This document shows positions 25,360 to 35,564 of a DNA stretch of 64,000 bases, in pieces. A program made the translations under genes and the position numbers. Positions within the stretch are counted from its first letter, which is position 1. Every line of letters begins with the position of its first letter. The notes below the pieces were generated by a model. It did no database searches, had not been told where the DNA came from, and saw nothing but the letters and a program-made list of their open reading frames with translations. Source of the DNA: Devosia beringensis (GTDB lineage Bacteria; Pseudomonadota; Alphaproteobacteria; Rhizobiales; Devosiaceae); NCBI RefSeq assembly GCF_014926585.1, contig NZ_CP045422.1, forward strand, positions 2,324,001 to 2,388,000. The letters are read 5' to 3'.

Positions 25360-27281
25360 CCCTTGAGCGCTGCCGCCATGGCGGCGGCATCATAGCCCAG
25401 CGTCGCCAGCGCGGTGGCGACAATGCCGGCGCGATCGAGGCCGGCATCGGCATACATGTCGGCCTGGCTGGCATGCTCGACGAAACGATCGGGGATCATC
25501 AGCGGACGGAAGCGCAGCTTGCCGTCGAGTAGGCCATTGCTGGCGAGGAAGGTGGCGACATGGCTGCCAAAGCCGCCAAGGCCACCCTCTTCGACACTCA
25601 ACAAGACGTCATGGCTGCCGGCCAGACGGGCAATGAGTTCCTCGTCGAGCGGCTTCATGAAGCGGGCGTCGGCAATGGTGGGATTGAGGCCCAGGGCCGC
25701 CAGCTTGTCGGCGGCAGCGAGCACTTCGGCCAGCCTGGCGCCATAGCTCAGGATGGCAATGGTGGCGCCCTGGCGGACGATGCGGCCCTTGCCGATGGGC
25801 AGGATCTGGCCCCGGGCGGGCAGGTCGACGCCCATGCCGTCGCCACGCGGGTAGCGGAAGGCGATGGGGCCGCTGTCGTAATGGGTGGCGGTGGTCACCA
25901 TGTGACGCAGCTCTGCCTCGTCGGCGGCGGCCATCTGCACGATGCCGGGAATGGCGCCCAGATAAGCCGCGTCGTAATTGCCGGCATGGGTAGGGCCGTC
26001 GGCGCCGACATAGCCGGCCCGGTCGATGGCAAAGCGCACCGGCAGTTGCTGGATGGCCACGTCATGAATGACCTGGTCATAGGCGCGCTGCAGGAAGGTC
26101 GAATAGATGGCGCAGAAGGGGCGCATGCCCTCGCTGGCCAAGCCCGCGGCAAAGGTCACCGCATGCTGTTCGGCAATGCCGACATCGAAAATGCGGCTGG
26201 GATGGATCTCGGCGAACTTGTCGAGCCCGGTGCCCGAGGGCATGGCCGCGGTGACGGCGACGACGCGGGGGTCGTCACTGGCCTCGGCGATCAGGGTATC
26301 GGCAAAGACCGATGTGTAGGATGGCGCGTTGGAGGGCGTCTTGGTCTGGGCGCCGGTGATGACGTTGAACTTGGAGACGCCGTGATACTTGTCGTCGGAA
26401 TCTTCGGCCGGGCCGTAGCCCTTGCCCTTCTTGGTCACGACATGGACGAGGATCGGGCCCTGGGCGGCGTCGCGCACGTTGTCGAGGATGGGCAGCAGGT
26501 GGTCGAGATTGTGCCCGTCGATCGGGCCGACATAGTAAAAGCCCAGCTCTTCAAACAGCGTGCCGCCGGTAAAGAACGAGCGGGCGAATTCCTCGGTGCG
26601 GCGGGCTGGTTCGTGCAGGAATTGCGGCAGCTTGCTGACCACCGACTTGGCGGCTTCGCGGGCGCCGCGATAGACGGGCCCCGAGACCAGGCGCGCCAGA
26701 TAGGCGCTCATGGCGCCGGTGGGCGGGGCGATGGACATATCATTGTCGTTGAGCACGACGATGAGCCGGGCATCCATAGCGCCGGCATTGTTCATGGCCT
26801 CATAGGCCATGCCGGCCGACATGGCGCCATCGCCGATGACTGCAATGACATTGCGCGGCTGGTCGAGCAGTTCGCTGGCCACGGCCATGCCGAGGCCCGC
26901 CGAAATCGAGGTGGAGGAATGGCCGGCGCCAAAGGGGTCGTATTCGCTTTCGGCGCGGCGGGTGAAGCCGGACAGGCCGTGCTTCTGGCGCAGCGTGCGC
27001 ATGCGGTCGCGGCGGCCGGTGAGGATTTTGTGCGGATAGGCTTGGTGGCCGACATCCCAGATGATGCGATCATGCGGGGTATCGAACACGGCATGCAGGG
27101 CCACGGTCAGCTCCACCACGCCCAGGCCCGCACCCAGATGGCCACCGGTTACCGAGACGGCGTCAATCATCTCGGCGCGCAGTTCGTCGGCGAGCTGCCG
27201 CAGGTCCTCGCGCGGCAGAGTGCGGAGGTCAGCCGGAGAGTTGACGGTGTCAAGGAGCGGGGTGGAGGGCTTGTCGGCCAA
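25356..27281 (-). CDS. dxs: 1-deoxy-D-xylulose-5-phosphate synthase
   Basis: A 641-residue thiamine-diphosphate enzyme that condenses pyruvate and glyceraldehyde 3-phosphate in the MEP isoprenoid route. Visible are [17 protein letters not shown], the ThDP/Mg motif GDGAMSAG followed by the conserved Asn, YVGPIDGHN, and the transketolase-like second half with IAEQHAVT and DGPTHAG. The start is TTG at 27281, preceded by AAGGAC. It appears to be a single gene here, with no exonuclease VII small subunit gene (xseB) beside it. Confidence 0.96.
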   Translation of the reverse strand: MADKPSTPLLDTVNSPADLRTLPREDLRQLADELRAEMIDAVSVTGGHLGAGLGVVELTVALHAVFDTPHDRIIWDVGHQAYPHKILTGRRDRMRTLRQKHGLSGFTRRAESEYDPFGAGHSSTSISAGLGMAVASELLDQPRNVIAVIGDGAMSAGMAYEAMNNAGAMDARLIVVLNDNDMSIAPPTGAMSAYLARLVSGPVYRGAREAAKSVVSKLPQFLHEPARRTEEFARSFFTGGTLFEELGFYYVGPIDGHNLDHLLPILDNVRDAAQGPILVHVVTKKGKGYGPAEDSDDKYHGVSKFNVITGAQTKTPSNAPSYTSVFADTLIAEASDDPRVVAVTAAMPSGTGLDKFAEIHPSRIFDVGIAEQHAVTFAAGLASEGMRPFCAIYSTFLQRAYDQVIHDVAIQQLPVRFAIDRAGYVGADGPTHAGNYDAAYLGAIPGIVQMAAADEAELRHMVTTATHYDSGPIAFRYPRGDGMGVDLPARGQILPIGKGRIVRQGATIAILSYGARLAEVLAAADKLAALGLNPTIADARFMKPLDEELIARLAGSHDVLLSVEEGGLGGFGSHVATFLASNGLLDGKLRFRPLMIPDRFVEHASQADMYADAGLDRAGIVATALATLGYDAAAMAAALKG

Positions 27282-27419
27282 TCGGGCAGTCCTTTGCCTA
27301 TAGGGGCACTATGGCAGTTGTTTAGGCGTGCGGGCGGCGCATTGCAACAATAGCGGACCGCCTGCGCACAACTGCGCAGGAAGTGGAATGGACTGCAAAC
27401 ATGCCTGAATTGGGGCCGC

Positions 27420-29132
27420 TCAGTTGCTCACGGGTGCAGCCGGGCGGGTGCCGACAAAGCGGGTCGAGGACAGGCCTTCGGGGAAATCGCCGACGCGGAG
27501 GATCGTGACATAGGGCCCCATTTCGGTGGTGGGGCTGAAGTCGGCCTCGTCATGATCCCAGATTTCGGCAAAGTGGTCCGAACTCATCGCGGTGGGGGTG
27601 GTGAAGACGTCAGCGACGTGCTCGAGGTCGGGTGCCACCAGATCGGGGCGGCGCATGGCGCCGGCATCGGGGCGCTTGGCCAGGTGTTCGGCCAGCGCTT
27701 GAGCAACAGGTTCATCCTGACGCGGTGCGGCAAAGGTGCCGCGGAACAGGTCGGAGATGGCGCCGGTGACGATGGTGTCATTGCCCAGCGACGCGGTGCG
27801 CAGGGCGGTCACCCCGGGCAGGGCTGGCAGGCGCGACACGGGCATTACCGGCGTTGCGGCGGGCGCGGTTTCGCGTGCGATGATGGCTTCGAGCGCGTTT
27901 TGCGCTGTCGGATCCTGCTCCATGGGCGAGAGATAGGCGGTCATCATGTCGGGCTGCGGATCGGAGGTGATCAGGCGCGGCTGCGGCACGGGGGCAGTCA
28001 GGGCGGCAATGGCCGTCACGGCGTCGCCCGATGGCAGGGTGGAGGCGGTCGCCAATTGCAGGGCTTCGGACTTGCGCAGCGGCATGGGGGCGCTGGCCAG
28101 CGTGGTGATTTCAGCGGCATCGAGCGGCGCGCTGCCAGATGTGGCGAAGGGCAGGGAGGCCGGTGCCAGGCTCGCCAGGGCGACGCCGCCCAGATTGGTC
28201 GGCCGCGGCGCCGGAATGGGGGCGTTGGCCGTCGCCTGCGGGGCAAGGGAGGCCATCTGCACCGTTGCAGGCGGGATAGCGGGAATGGGTGCCGGAGTCG
28301 GCGCAGACGCCGTGGCTGTTGCGGGGGCCGAGGCTGCAGCGCTTGACGAGCTCGATGAACCGCCGAACAGCAGATCGACCAAAGTGCGGCCGCTGCCGGC
28401 GGAGGCGACCTGGGTGCCGGAGGAACTGCCGTTGCAGGGCACTGCGTGGCAGGTTTTCCACTCGGCCATGGCCACCTGATAACCCTGCTGGGACAGCGGC
28501 TTGCCATCGGTGGGCAGGTGCATGGTCTTGCCGTCGGGGAAGATTTCCTGCAGCTGGGCACGGGTCATGCGCGGCCAGGCGCGCACCGAGCCTGTGTCGA
28601 GATGGACAAAGGGGCTGCCTGATGTCGGGTAATAGCCGACGCCGCCGACCTGCTTTTTCATGGCAGCGGCGCGCAGCCGCGGCAGGGACACGCCGGGGAT
28701 GAAGAAATCCATGGCATTGCCCTTGGTGTGCTGGCTGTTTTCAGCCACACCAGAAGAGGTTTCGCGCAGCATTTCATTGGTCTTGGGCGACCGGTAGGCC
28801 GAGACCACGTTAATCGGCTGGCTGGCGCCGACTTCCTGATAGACTTCCCAGACGAGGTCGAACAGCCGGGGGTCCATCTTGGTGGGCTCGTTGCGGCGCC
28901 AGTCGCGCAGGAAATAATTGAGATCGTTGAGACCGGACTGGACGTATTGTCCATTGCGCTTGAAGACGATGCGCGCGGTCTCCTTGGTGTGGGTATAATA
29001 GAGATAGATGGCGCGTTCCGAGGCCGCCGCCGCCGGGATAACGGAGGTCGGCAGGATGAGCGAAATGCTGATCAAGGCGGCGAGCAGAAACTGCCCAAAA
29101 CGATGCCGTTGCAAATTGGAAGTCCCCGTCAC
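27420..29132 (-). CDS. DUF882 (M15-type peptidase-like) cell-wall protein with Pro/Ala-rich tail
   Basis: A 570-residue exported protein. A signal anchor (about 13-37) precedes a DUF882/YcbK-like domain with VVSAYRSPKTNEML, SQHTKGNAMDFFIPG and FVHLDTGSVR, which supply the His, Asp and His expected for a zinc-dependent peptidoglycan peptidase. After about residue 240 the protein is Ala/Pro/Ser-rich and low complexity for more than 150 residues, then ends in a unique segment. The GTG start at 29132 is uncertain; a TTG at 29114 has a better ribosome site. It lies upstream of an L,D-transpeptidase gene on the same strand. Confidence 0.82.
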   Translation of the reverse strand: MTGTSNLQRHRFGQFLLAALISISLILPTSVIPAAAASERAIYLYYTHTKETARIVFKRNGQYVQSGLNDLNYFLRDWRRNEPTKMDPRLFDLVWEVYQEVGASQPINVVSAYRSPKTNEMLRETSSGVAENSQHTKGNAMDFFIPGVSLPRLRAAAMKKQVGGVGYYPTSGSPFVHLDTGSVRAWPRMTRAQLQEIFPDGKTMHLPTDGKPLSQQGYQVAMAEWKTCHAVPCNGSSSGTQVASAGSGRTLVDLLFGGSSSSSSAAASAPATATASAPTPAPIPAIPPATVQMASLAPQATANAPIPAPRPTNLGGVALASLAPASLPFATSGSAPLDAAEITTLASAPMPLRKSEALQLATASTLPSGDAVTAIAALTAPVPQPRLITSDPQPDMMTAYLSPMEQDPTAQNALEAIIARETAPAATPVMPVSRLPALPGVTALRTASLGNDTIVTGAISDLFRGTFAAPRQDEPVAQALAEHLAKRPDAGAMRRPDLVAPDLEHVADVFTTPTAMSSDHFAEIWDHDEADFSPTTEMGPYVTILRVGDFPEGLSSTRFVGTRPAAPVSN

Positions 29133-29331
29133 GCGATACTCAGCCAGGTTATTGCCAGTCTATCGGTGGACGATAGCGTAAAATCCGCTGGATTTTGTTA
29201 ACGTCCGCCGCCTGTGAGCCATTTCTCCGAGCCGCTCACGGATATGTCATTACAGACAGAAACTGGCGCAACCATGGCCATTTTGTCAATGAAAGCTTAA
29301 CAGGGGCTCAAGCCCGGCCCCTGCATCCAGC

Positions 29332-31026
29332 TCAGGGGGAGATGGTGCCGTCATCGGCTTCGGCGACGATGTCGATGGGCTTGGGCGGGGTCGCCAGGCC
29401 CATGGCGGCGATCAGATTGGCGTTGTGGCCATAGATGTCGTCGAAGGACTGCAGGCTGCCATCGGCGGCGACGCGCACGGTGAAATAGGCGATGTGCACG
29501 GGGATCTGCTGCTCCGGGTTCACCCAGCGCTCGGCCGCGCCAAACATGCCTTCCAGCGAGGCCCGGCTGAGCGTGGGCTCATTGGCCAGCAGGGCATCGG
29601 CAAATTCCATGGGGTTCTGCACCCGGACACAGCCATGGCTATAGGCGCGGAAGTCGCGCTCGAAGAGCGATTTGGACGGGGTGTCGTGCAGGTAGACATC
29701 GTGCTTGTTGGGGAACAGGAACTTGATCTGGCCCAGGGCATTGCTGGTGCCGGGGCGCTGGCGGATGCGGAAGGGGAAATTGGTGGCGCTGACCTGGTTC
29801 CAGTCGACCTGCCAGGGGCTGACCGGATTGCCCTGGTACAGCAGGTCATAATTGTGGCTGTCGATATAGCCGGGATTGGCCATGACGGCTGGCGCGATCT
29901 CGGCCTTGACGATCGAGCTGGGCACATTCCAGTACGGATTGACCACGATGTGGCGGATGGATTCCGAGAAGATCGGGGTCTGGTGCTTGGTGGTGCCGAC
30001 GACGACGCGGGTGGTGTATTCTTCCTGGTTGTCGCGATTGATCGACAGCCGGAATTCGGGAATGTTGACCAGCACGTTGAAGGCGCCGAGGTCGCGCGGC
30101 ATCCAGCGCCAGCGTTCCATATTGGCCAGGATGTCGGCCTTGGTCAGCGGTGCGCCGCCATTGAGGGCGGCCAGCGTGGCCGGGCCCATGACGCCATCGA
30201 CATAGAGGTTGCGGGTCTGCTGGAAGGCCTTGACCGCTTCGACCACGCTGTCGTCATAGACCGTATCGACGGCCTCGGGCAGCTCGAAGCGCTGGCGCAG
30301 CACGGGGACGCGGGCGTCGCTCATGCCGGGCTTGAGGGTGGCGCCGGCCGCGATCTGCAGCGGGCGGTCGGTCTGGTTCTGCTCGAAATTGGCAAGCGCT
30401 GCCTTGAGGGCGAGGAATTCTGGATGGGTCGGCTCGAGCGCCGCGAGGACCTTGACCGGGTCGGCGCTGGTAGCCAGTTGCACCAGCAGCCCGGCCTCAT
30501 CGAGCTTTTTGGGCGCCACGTCGAGGTTTTCGCTGACCGAGCCGGGTACGATGCGGCCGGTATAGATATGGGTGGCGTAGCGCATAGTGGCGCGCGAGAA
30601 CGCGGTTTCCAGCGTGGCCATCTTGATGGGATCGCTGCCGACGGCGGTCACGTCCAGGGCCGGGGTGAGATAGTCGGCGGGCCGCAGGCCCTCGGTTTCG
30701 GCTGCGGCAAAAAGCTTGAGGATTTTCTGGGCGGGCGGCGAGAAGGCGACGGCGCCGTCGGGCGTTTCGTCGAGCCAGATCGGCGCAAAATGGCGCGCGC
30801 CATAGAAGAAATAGAGTTTCTGCGCCTCGGCATAGGCGGCGCTGTCCTTGGCGGCGCCGTAATAGGCGGCAGACAGGCCAGCCTTGATGGTCTGGGCCAG
30901 CGGCGTCTGCGGCGGCGCGATATAGACCGGGCCGATGCTGGCACTGGCCACGGCCTGCGCCGATGCCGGCACAATGGGTGCGACGCCGGCAAGGGCAACA
31001 ATCAGGCAGACCAGGAACTTGTTCAT
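29332..31026 (-). CDS. L,D-transpeptidase, YcbB/LdtD type
   Basis: A 564-residue exported enzyme that makes 3-3 peptidoglycan cross-links. A signal peptide (1-24) is followed by a scaffold region, a peptidoglycan-binding helix bundle (VPVLRQRFEL to VDGVMGPATL), and a YkuD catalytic domain with HDTPSKSLF and SHGCVRVQNP containing the active-site Cys and His. The long capping loop of the LdtD type is present. It is oriented with the DUF882 gene and diverges from the GGDEF-EAL gene. Confidence 0.92.
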   Translation of the reverse strand: MNKFLVCLIVALAGVAPIVPASAQAVASASIGPVYIAPPQTPLAQTIKAGLSAAYYGAAKDSAAYAEAQKLYFFYGARHFAPIWLDETPDGAVAFSPPAQKILKLFAAAETEGLRPADYLTPALDVTAVGSDPIKMATLETAFSRATMRYATHIYTGRIVPGSVSENLDVAPKKLDEAGLLVQLATSADPVKVLAALEPTHPEFLALKAALANFEQNQTDRPLQIAAGATLKPGMSDARVPVLRQRFELPEAVDTVYDDSVVEAVKAFQQTRNLYVDGVMGPATLAALNGGAPLTKADILANMERWRWMPRDLGAFNVLVNIPEFRLSINRDNQEEYTTRVVVGTTKHQTPIFSESIRHIVVNPYWNVPSSIVKAEIAPAVMANPGYIDSHNYDLLYQGNPVSPWQVDWNQVSATNFPFRIRQRPGTSNALGQIKFLFPNKHDVYLHDTPSKSLFERDFRAYSHGCVRVQNPMEFADALLANEPTLSRASLEGMFGAAERWVNPEQQIPVHIAYFTVRVAADGSLQSFDDIYGHNANLIAAMGLATPPKPIDIVAEADDGTISP

Positions 31027-31324
31027 GCGGACTCCAGCAGGCGGTGTCGTGTCGTGGCGTCACCGGGATCCGGGGTGGATTCAACAGCCGCGCCGGACAA
31101 AATCATTAGCTAAAAATCCTTAACAGGAACAATTGCTCGCAGTTTTGTGAGGGCAATTTTTGCGGTGGGCGGCGGACCTGTGCAGCCCGAAAGCGCAATG
31201 CAAACAGGTCGACGGATCGTCCTCAGGATTTATTAGACAATATTGTGCCAAATTGCTTTCAGGGAGGGCGGGTTTTTGACTGGTCAGGAGCCGTAAAACC
31301 TTGCCGCGACGGGAATCAAGGCAG
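31027..31324. other. Divergent intergenic region, no gene seen
   Basis: This 298-nt gap separates the L,D-transpeptidase gene from the GGDEF-EAL gene and is AT-richer than its flanks, as expected of two promoters. I see no convincing open frame, tRNA or terminator. Single TTAAC-type half-sites occur near 31115, but no paired TTAA-N7-TTAA box. Confidence 0.5.
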
Positions 31325-33268
31325 ATGTTCAGGGCTGCAATCAAGAATCTGGCGTGGCAAGATTCCGCGAAACAACAGGCCCTGGCGGACGCTTACCTGC
31401 CGATCGTCAGAGGTTTTCTGCTGCCGGCCAGCCTTTACTACGCTTTTGTCACCTGGGCGCATTTTCAGGATGAGACCGGCCGCGATCTGATCCTGCTGGC
31501 GGGCGCCAGCGCGATTACGGCAATTGCCTACTGGCTGATCCGCCAGTATGCGCTGGCCAAGCGCCCGGTGTCGCTGGGCCGGCTGGAACTGCTCGGCGTG
31601 AGCGCCAATGGCCTGATGTATGGCAATGTCGTGCTCTACATGCTGTTGCACTATACCGAAAGCAAGCTGATCTACTTCTCGCTGATGGCAGTGGTTTTTT
31701 CCACCACCGGGGTGACGCTGCGCGGCACGGTGCTCAGCATCGTGGTGTCGATCGGCTCGCTCTATCTGTTCGCCAATGCGGCCGGCACGGCCATTGTCGG
31801 GCAATATGTGTTTATCGGCGTGGCGACGGCCTTTGCCTCGCTGGGCATGGCGAGCCTGTTGCGCAAGGCCATGGTGCAGCAGGTCGATGCGCGCCTGCTG
31901 GCGGACGATCTGGCGGCCAAGGCGCAGAACCTGGCGCGGACCGATCCGCTGACCGGGTTGCCCAACCGGCGGGCAGTGTTTCAGGAACTCGATGCTCTGG
32001 TGGCGGCGCGTTGCCCGTTCTGGGCGGGCATCATCGATCTGGATGGCTTTAAATCGGTCAACGATGTCTATGGCCATGTGATCGGCGATCGCCTGCTTTG
32101 TGCGGTGGTTGAACAGGCCAGGTCGATCGATCTGGGCGAGGGGCTGTTCGGCCGCATCGGCGGAGACGAGTTCATCTTCGTGCTGCCCGGAAGCCTGCCC
32201 GATGACGCGCTGTTGGCGCTGGGCGAGCGGATCATTGCGGCGATGGGTGTGCGCCACCAGATCGGCTTGTTGCAGCTGACGGTGGGGGCCTCGGCCGGTT
32301 TTGCGCATTTTCCCAGCATGGGGGTCTCGAGCGCGCAGATCTATGAACATGCCGATTTCGCCCTCTACCGCGCCAAGACCACGCAGCGGGGCCGTACGGT
32401 GCTGTTCGACGCCAGTGAAAACCAGGCAATGCAGGATACGCTGGCGATCGAGCGCGCGCTGCGCGAAGGCGATCTGGAGCGCGAGCTCGATCTGCAGTTC
32501 CAGCCGCAATATTCAATTTCCAGCGGCGCAATTGTGAGCTTTGAGGCGCTGGCTCGATGGAACAGTCCGACGCTGGGCTCGGTCCGCCCGGACCTGTTCA
32601 TCGGGGTGGCGGAACGGTGCGGGCTGATCGGCCGGGTGACGCCGATCCTGTTCCGGAAGTGTCTCGATGGTCTGGCGCAACTGCCCGACGAGATCGGCGT
32701 GTCGTTCAATCTGTCGGCCAAGGATATCGGCAGCCCGGAGGTCATTGCGGCGCTGCTCGACATGGTGGCGTCGTCGGGACTGGCGCATGAGCGTATCGAG
32801 TTCGAGATCACCGAGACGGCCGTGATGACCGATCTGGCGGTGGCGGGCCAGTTGCTGGCGGACCTGTCGGCAGCCGGCTACCGGATTGCGCTGGACGATT
32901 TCGGCTCGGGCTATTCGAGCTTCCAGTACATCGACCAGTTGCCGCTGGACAAGGTGAAGCTCGACAAGAGCTTCGTGCGCCGCGTGCCGCATAATGTGAA
33001 ATCGCGCGAGATCATCGCCAGCATCATCGCGCTATGCTGCCGGCTGGGGCTGCGCTGCGTGCTCGAAGGGGTGGAGACCGAGGACGAGATGGTTGCCCTG
33101 ACCCCGCTCGGCCCGGACCTGATCCAGGGCTATCTGTTCGGCAGGCCGATGCCACTGGCCCAGGCCATTGCGGCGGTGGCCGACGAGCGCGCGGCCCGGC
33201 TGCGGGCAGAGGCGCTGACCGCCCGCGCCGCTGGTCCGAAAAAGCAACGGAAAGCTGCGGCTTCCTAA
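31325..33268 (+). CDS. Membrane GGDEF-EAL cyclic-di-GMP protein
   Basis: A 647-residue protein with about five to six N-terminal helices (residues 25-190), a GGDEF domain and a C-terminal EAL domain. The cyclase site is intact (RIGGDEFIF), and no RxxD inhibitory site is seen five residues before it. The phosphodiesterase site is also intact: FEALARW, FNLSAKD, EITETAVM, LDDFGSGYSS and DKVKLDKSF. Both activities are therefore possible, and the net direction cannot be told. The ATG at 31325, with AAGG upstream, is preferred over the TTG at 31301. Confidence 0.9.
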   Translation: MFRAAIKNLAWQDSAKQQALADAYLPIVRGFLLPASLYYAFVTWAHFQDETGRDLILLAGASAITAIAYWLIRQYALAKRPVSLGRLELLGVSANGLMYGNVVLYMLLHYTESKLIYFSLMAVVFSTTGVTLRGTVLSIVVSIGSLYLFANAAGTAIVGQYVFIGVATAFASLGMASLLRKAMVQQVDARLLADDLAAKAQNLARTDPLTGLPNRRAVFQELDALVAARCPFWAGIIDLDGFKSVNDVYGHVIGDRLLCAVVEQARSIDLGEGLFGRIGGDEFIFVLPGSLPDDALLALGERIIAAMGVRHQIGLLQLTVGASAGFAHFPSMGVSSAQIYEHADFALYRAKTTQRGRTVLFDASENQAMQDTLAIERALREGDLERELDLQFQPQYSISSGAIVSFEALARWNSPTLGSVRPDLFIGVAERCGLIGRVTPILFRKCLDGLAQLPDEIGVSFNLSAKDIGSPEVIAALLDMVASSGLAHERIEFEITETAVMTDLAVAGQLLADLSAAGYRIALDDFGSGYSSFQYIDQLPLDKVKLDKSFVRRVPHNVKSREIIASIIALCCRLGLRCVLEGVETEDEMVALTPLGPDLIQGYLFGRPMPLAQAIAAVADERAARLRAEALTARAAGPKKQRKAAAS

Positions 33269-33322
33269 GACCGGCTTGCGTGGCGCCGGGCGGGACCATA
33301 GCGTCTTGGCCGGAGGATCATC

Positions 33323-34864
33323 ATGGACCGGCAAAGCCATTTCGTGGTTGTGGGCGGCGGCACTGCCGGCTGGATCGCGGCGTTCATCATTGGGGATGCG
33401 GCGCGCCGCAAGGGGTTGAACGCGCGGATCAGCGTCATCGAACCGTCGAGCATTCCGACCGTGGGGGTGGGCGAGGCGACGACGGCGGCGTTTCGCGTGC
33501 TGCTCAAGCATTTCGGCATCGACGAGTTCGAGTTCTTCCGCAAAACCGAGGCGACGTTCAAGCTGGGCATCCGGCACGAGGACTGGCGCCGCAAGGGCTT
33601 TACCTATTATGGGCCGATCGATGACCCCCACCAGGTGATCCAGGCGCCGGCCGGGGCGCCGAGCGATTATCTCAATGTCTATGCGATCGCGGCCGGGCGG
33701 CCGATCACTGACATGCATCTGTTCGGGCCGCTGCTGGAGCAGAAGAAGGCGCCCTATGCCCGCAAGGCCGACGGCTCGCTGGTCCCGCTGGGACCGTTCC
33801 ACCACGCCTATCATTTCGATCAGGCCAAGGTCGGGCGGTTCTTCGCCGGCAAATCCAAGGGCGTCGAGATCGTCGATGCGGTGGTGTCCGGGATTGAGCG
33901 TAACCCCGAGACCGGCGACGTCACCGGGTTGCAGCTCGACAATGGGCAGCTGCTGGAAGCCGATTTCTTCATCGATGCCACCGGTTTTCGCAAGCAGCTG
34001 ATCGTCAAGGAAATGGCGGCGGACTGGGTCTCTTATGCCCATGAACTGCCCGTCAACCGGGCGCTGCCGTTCTGGCTCGATATCAAGCCGGGCGAGGAGA
34101 TCGCCAATTATACCCGCGCCTGGGCGCAGGATGCCGGCTGGATGTGGCAGATCCCGACGCAGACCCGCTATGGCTGCGGCTATGTCTATTCGGACGAATT
34201 TTCGACGCCCGAGCAGGCCAAGGCGGAAGTCGAGCGCGTGCTCGGCCGCGAAATCGAGGTGCGCAGCGATATCCGCTTTTCGATCGGCCGGCTGGAAAAT
34301 GCCTGGGTGGGCAATGTCGTGGCGGTGGGGCTGAGTTCGAGCTTTCTCGAGCCGCTGGAATCCACCTCGATCCACGGCACGATCGTGCAGATGATGCTGT
34401 TTGCCGATCGCTTCCTCAAGCATCCGGCAGAGATGACCTCGGGGGAGCGCAAGGATTACAATGCCCGGGTCGGCCGGCAGGTCGACGATTTCCGCACCTT
34501 CGTGAACACCCATTACATGGTGGAGCGCGACGACACGCCGTTCTGGCGCGAGGTGCGCGCCAACCGCATTCATCCCGAGACCAAGGCTCAGCTGGCGCGC
34601 TGGCAGAGCCAGATGCCGCGGCACGAGCAGTTTGCCGATACTCTCTTCGGCCTGCCGCATATCCAGACCCAGCTCTACTATCCGGTGCTGGCCGGGCTGG
34701 GCCTGCTCAGCCAGGACCTGGCGCGGCGGGAAATGGACAAGGACCCCAAGCTGCGGCAGTTCGCCCGGGAGGCATATGAGGGCTTGGTGAAGGAATATCG
34801 TGCCGCGGCCAGCGTGGCGCTGGGGCATGCGGAATTTCTGGAGATTGTGCGGGGGATGGGGTGA
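33323..34864 (+). CDS. Flavin-dependent tryptophan-halogenase-family protein
   Basis: A 513-residue member of the tryptophan halogenase family. The FAD motif GGGTAGW is at 11-17, and GWMWQIP at 272-278 is the family's Trp-Trp motif. The two catalytic residues align with PrnA: Lys80 (in ATFKLGI) and Glu346 with Ser347 (in FLEPLEST). Enzymes of this group halogenate indoles or other aromatics using FADH2, oxygen and halide. No flavin reductase or biosynthetic gene is adjacent, so the natural substrate is unknown. It lies 54 nt after the GGDEF-EAL gene on the same strand. Confidence 0.88.
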   Translation: MDRQSHFVVVGGGTAGWIAAFIIGDAARRKGLNARISVIEPSSIPTVGVGEATTAAFRVLLKHFGIDEFEFFRKTEATFKLGIRHEDWRRKGFTYYGPIDDPHQVIQAPAGAPSDYLNVYAIAAGRPITDMHLFGPLLEQKKAPYARKADGSLVPLGPFHHAYHFDQAKVGRFFAGKSKGVEIVDAVVSGIERNPETGDVTGLQLDNGQLLEADFFIDATGFRKQLIVKEMAADWVSYAHELPVNRALPFWLDIKPGEEIANYTRAWAQDAGWMWQIPTQTRYGCGYVYSDEFSTPEQAKAEVERVLGREIEVRSDIRFSIGRLENAWVGNVVAVGLSSSFLEPLESTSIHGTIVQMMLFADRFLKHPAEMTSGERKDYNARVGRQVDDFRTFVNTHYMVERDDTPFWREVRANRIHPETKAQLARWQSQMPRHEQFADTLFGLPHIQTQLYYPVLAGLGLLSQDLARREMDKDPKLRQFAREAYEGLVKEYRAAASVALGHAEFLEIVRGMG

Positions 34865-35142
34865 GGGGCGTAGATCGGCTGGCAAGACATTATCTGCGCC
34901 AGTCTGATTTCTGGCGCTGCCCCCCATACAAGACATCCAGCCATCAAGGCGCCTGCCCCGTAGGCGGTCTTCATTTGATTAGGCTGAGCGCATAACTCAC
35001 ATTGTGGGACGGGTTGTGGCGGGCGATCCATTCAACGCGGTGCATCGCATTCTACAGAGAATTTGAACCTATTATCGAAGTTGAGGTTTCAGGTGTTGCC
35101 TTGCATAACGCGGAGCCATTGATCGAGTTTTGAGGTAATTTG
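34865..35142. other. AT-richer intergenic stretch without a clear gene
   Basis: This 278-nt stretch between the halogenase gene and the small membrane protein is less GC-rich than the surroundings and shows no frame with convincing codon use. An open frame on the minus strand (34678-35031) overlaps the halogenase gene antisense and is judged a shadow. GAGG at 35132 serves the next gene. Confidence 0.45.
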
Positions 35143-35430
35143 GTGCTTGTACACTTTGCAAGTTGGCTACTAGGTCTCTCGATCTTCAGCTTGATCATGG
35201 GTTTCTTCGTTTCAGAGTACCGGATTAATACGCGATCACCGTATGCGGGCAAATTGACGGGGACGCTAACGCCCTTTCAGAAAGCCGATCAGCGCCGTCA
35301 GTGGAAGAAAGCTCTCAATGACCCTGCTCATCGGCCCTACAAATGGGCTTTTTACGTACTGGTTGCCATGGTCGTCGTTTCGATGACCGCAGGGTTTGCA
35401 TTGATCATTGCTGCGCTGCTGCTGCGCTAA
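35143..35430 (+). CDS. Small two-helix membrane protein, unknown
   Basis: A 95-residue protein with two hydrophobic segments (about 4-24 and 68-92) separated by a basic, Gln-rich loop (FQKADQRRQWKKAL). It is not recognised as a known family. The GTG at 35143 is 7 nt after GAGG; a TTG three bases earlier is the alternative. The gene is AT-richer than its neighbours and uses codons such as TTT, ATA and TAC more freely, so recent acquisition or relaxed selection is possible. It is flanked by non-coding AT-rich sequence on both sides. Confidence 0.6.
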   Translation: MLVHFASWLLGLSIFSLIMGFFVSEYRINTRSPYAGKLTGTLTPFQKADQRRQWKKALNDPAHRPYKWAFYVLVAMVVVSMTAGFALIIAALLLR

Positions 35431-35564
35431 GAATGCTGTGGCACTAAGACCGTCACGACGTCTGTTGTTGGCAGTGCATCGATCAATATCGATGCGCCAG
35501 TTTCCCGGCGCGGCAATATTGACAAATGAACTTCGCAACCCACGCTATAGCGGCCACAAGCGCC

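Noticed and set aside
34678..35031. A leftward open frame with a signal-like segment at the end of the halogenase gene
   Set aside because: Most of it is antisense to the halogenase and its composition is that of a shadow frame.
35476..35495. Perfect 8-bp palindrome GCATCGAT/ATCGATGC as a terminator
   Set aside because: No T-run follows on either strand; kept only as part of the AT-richer islet note.
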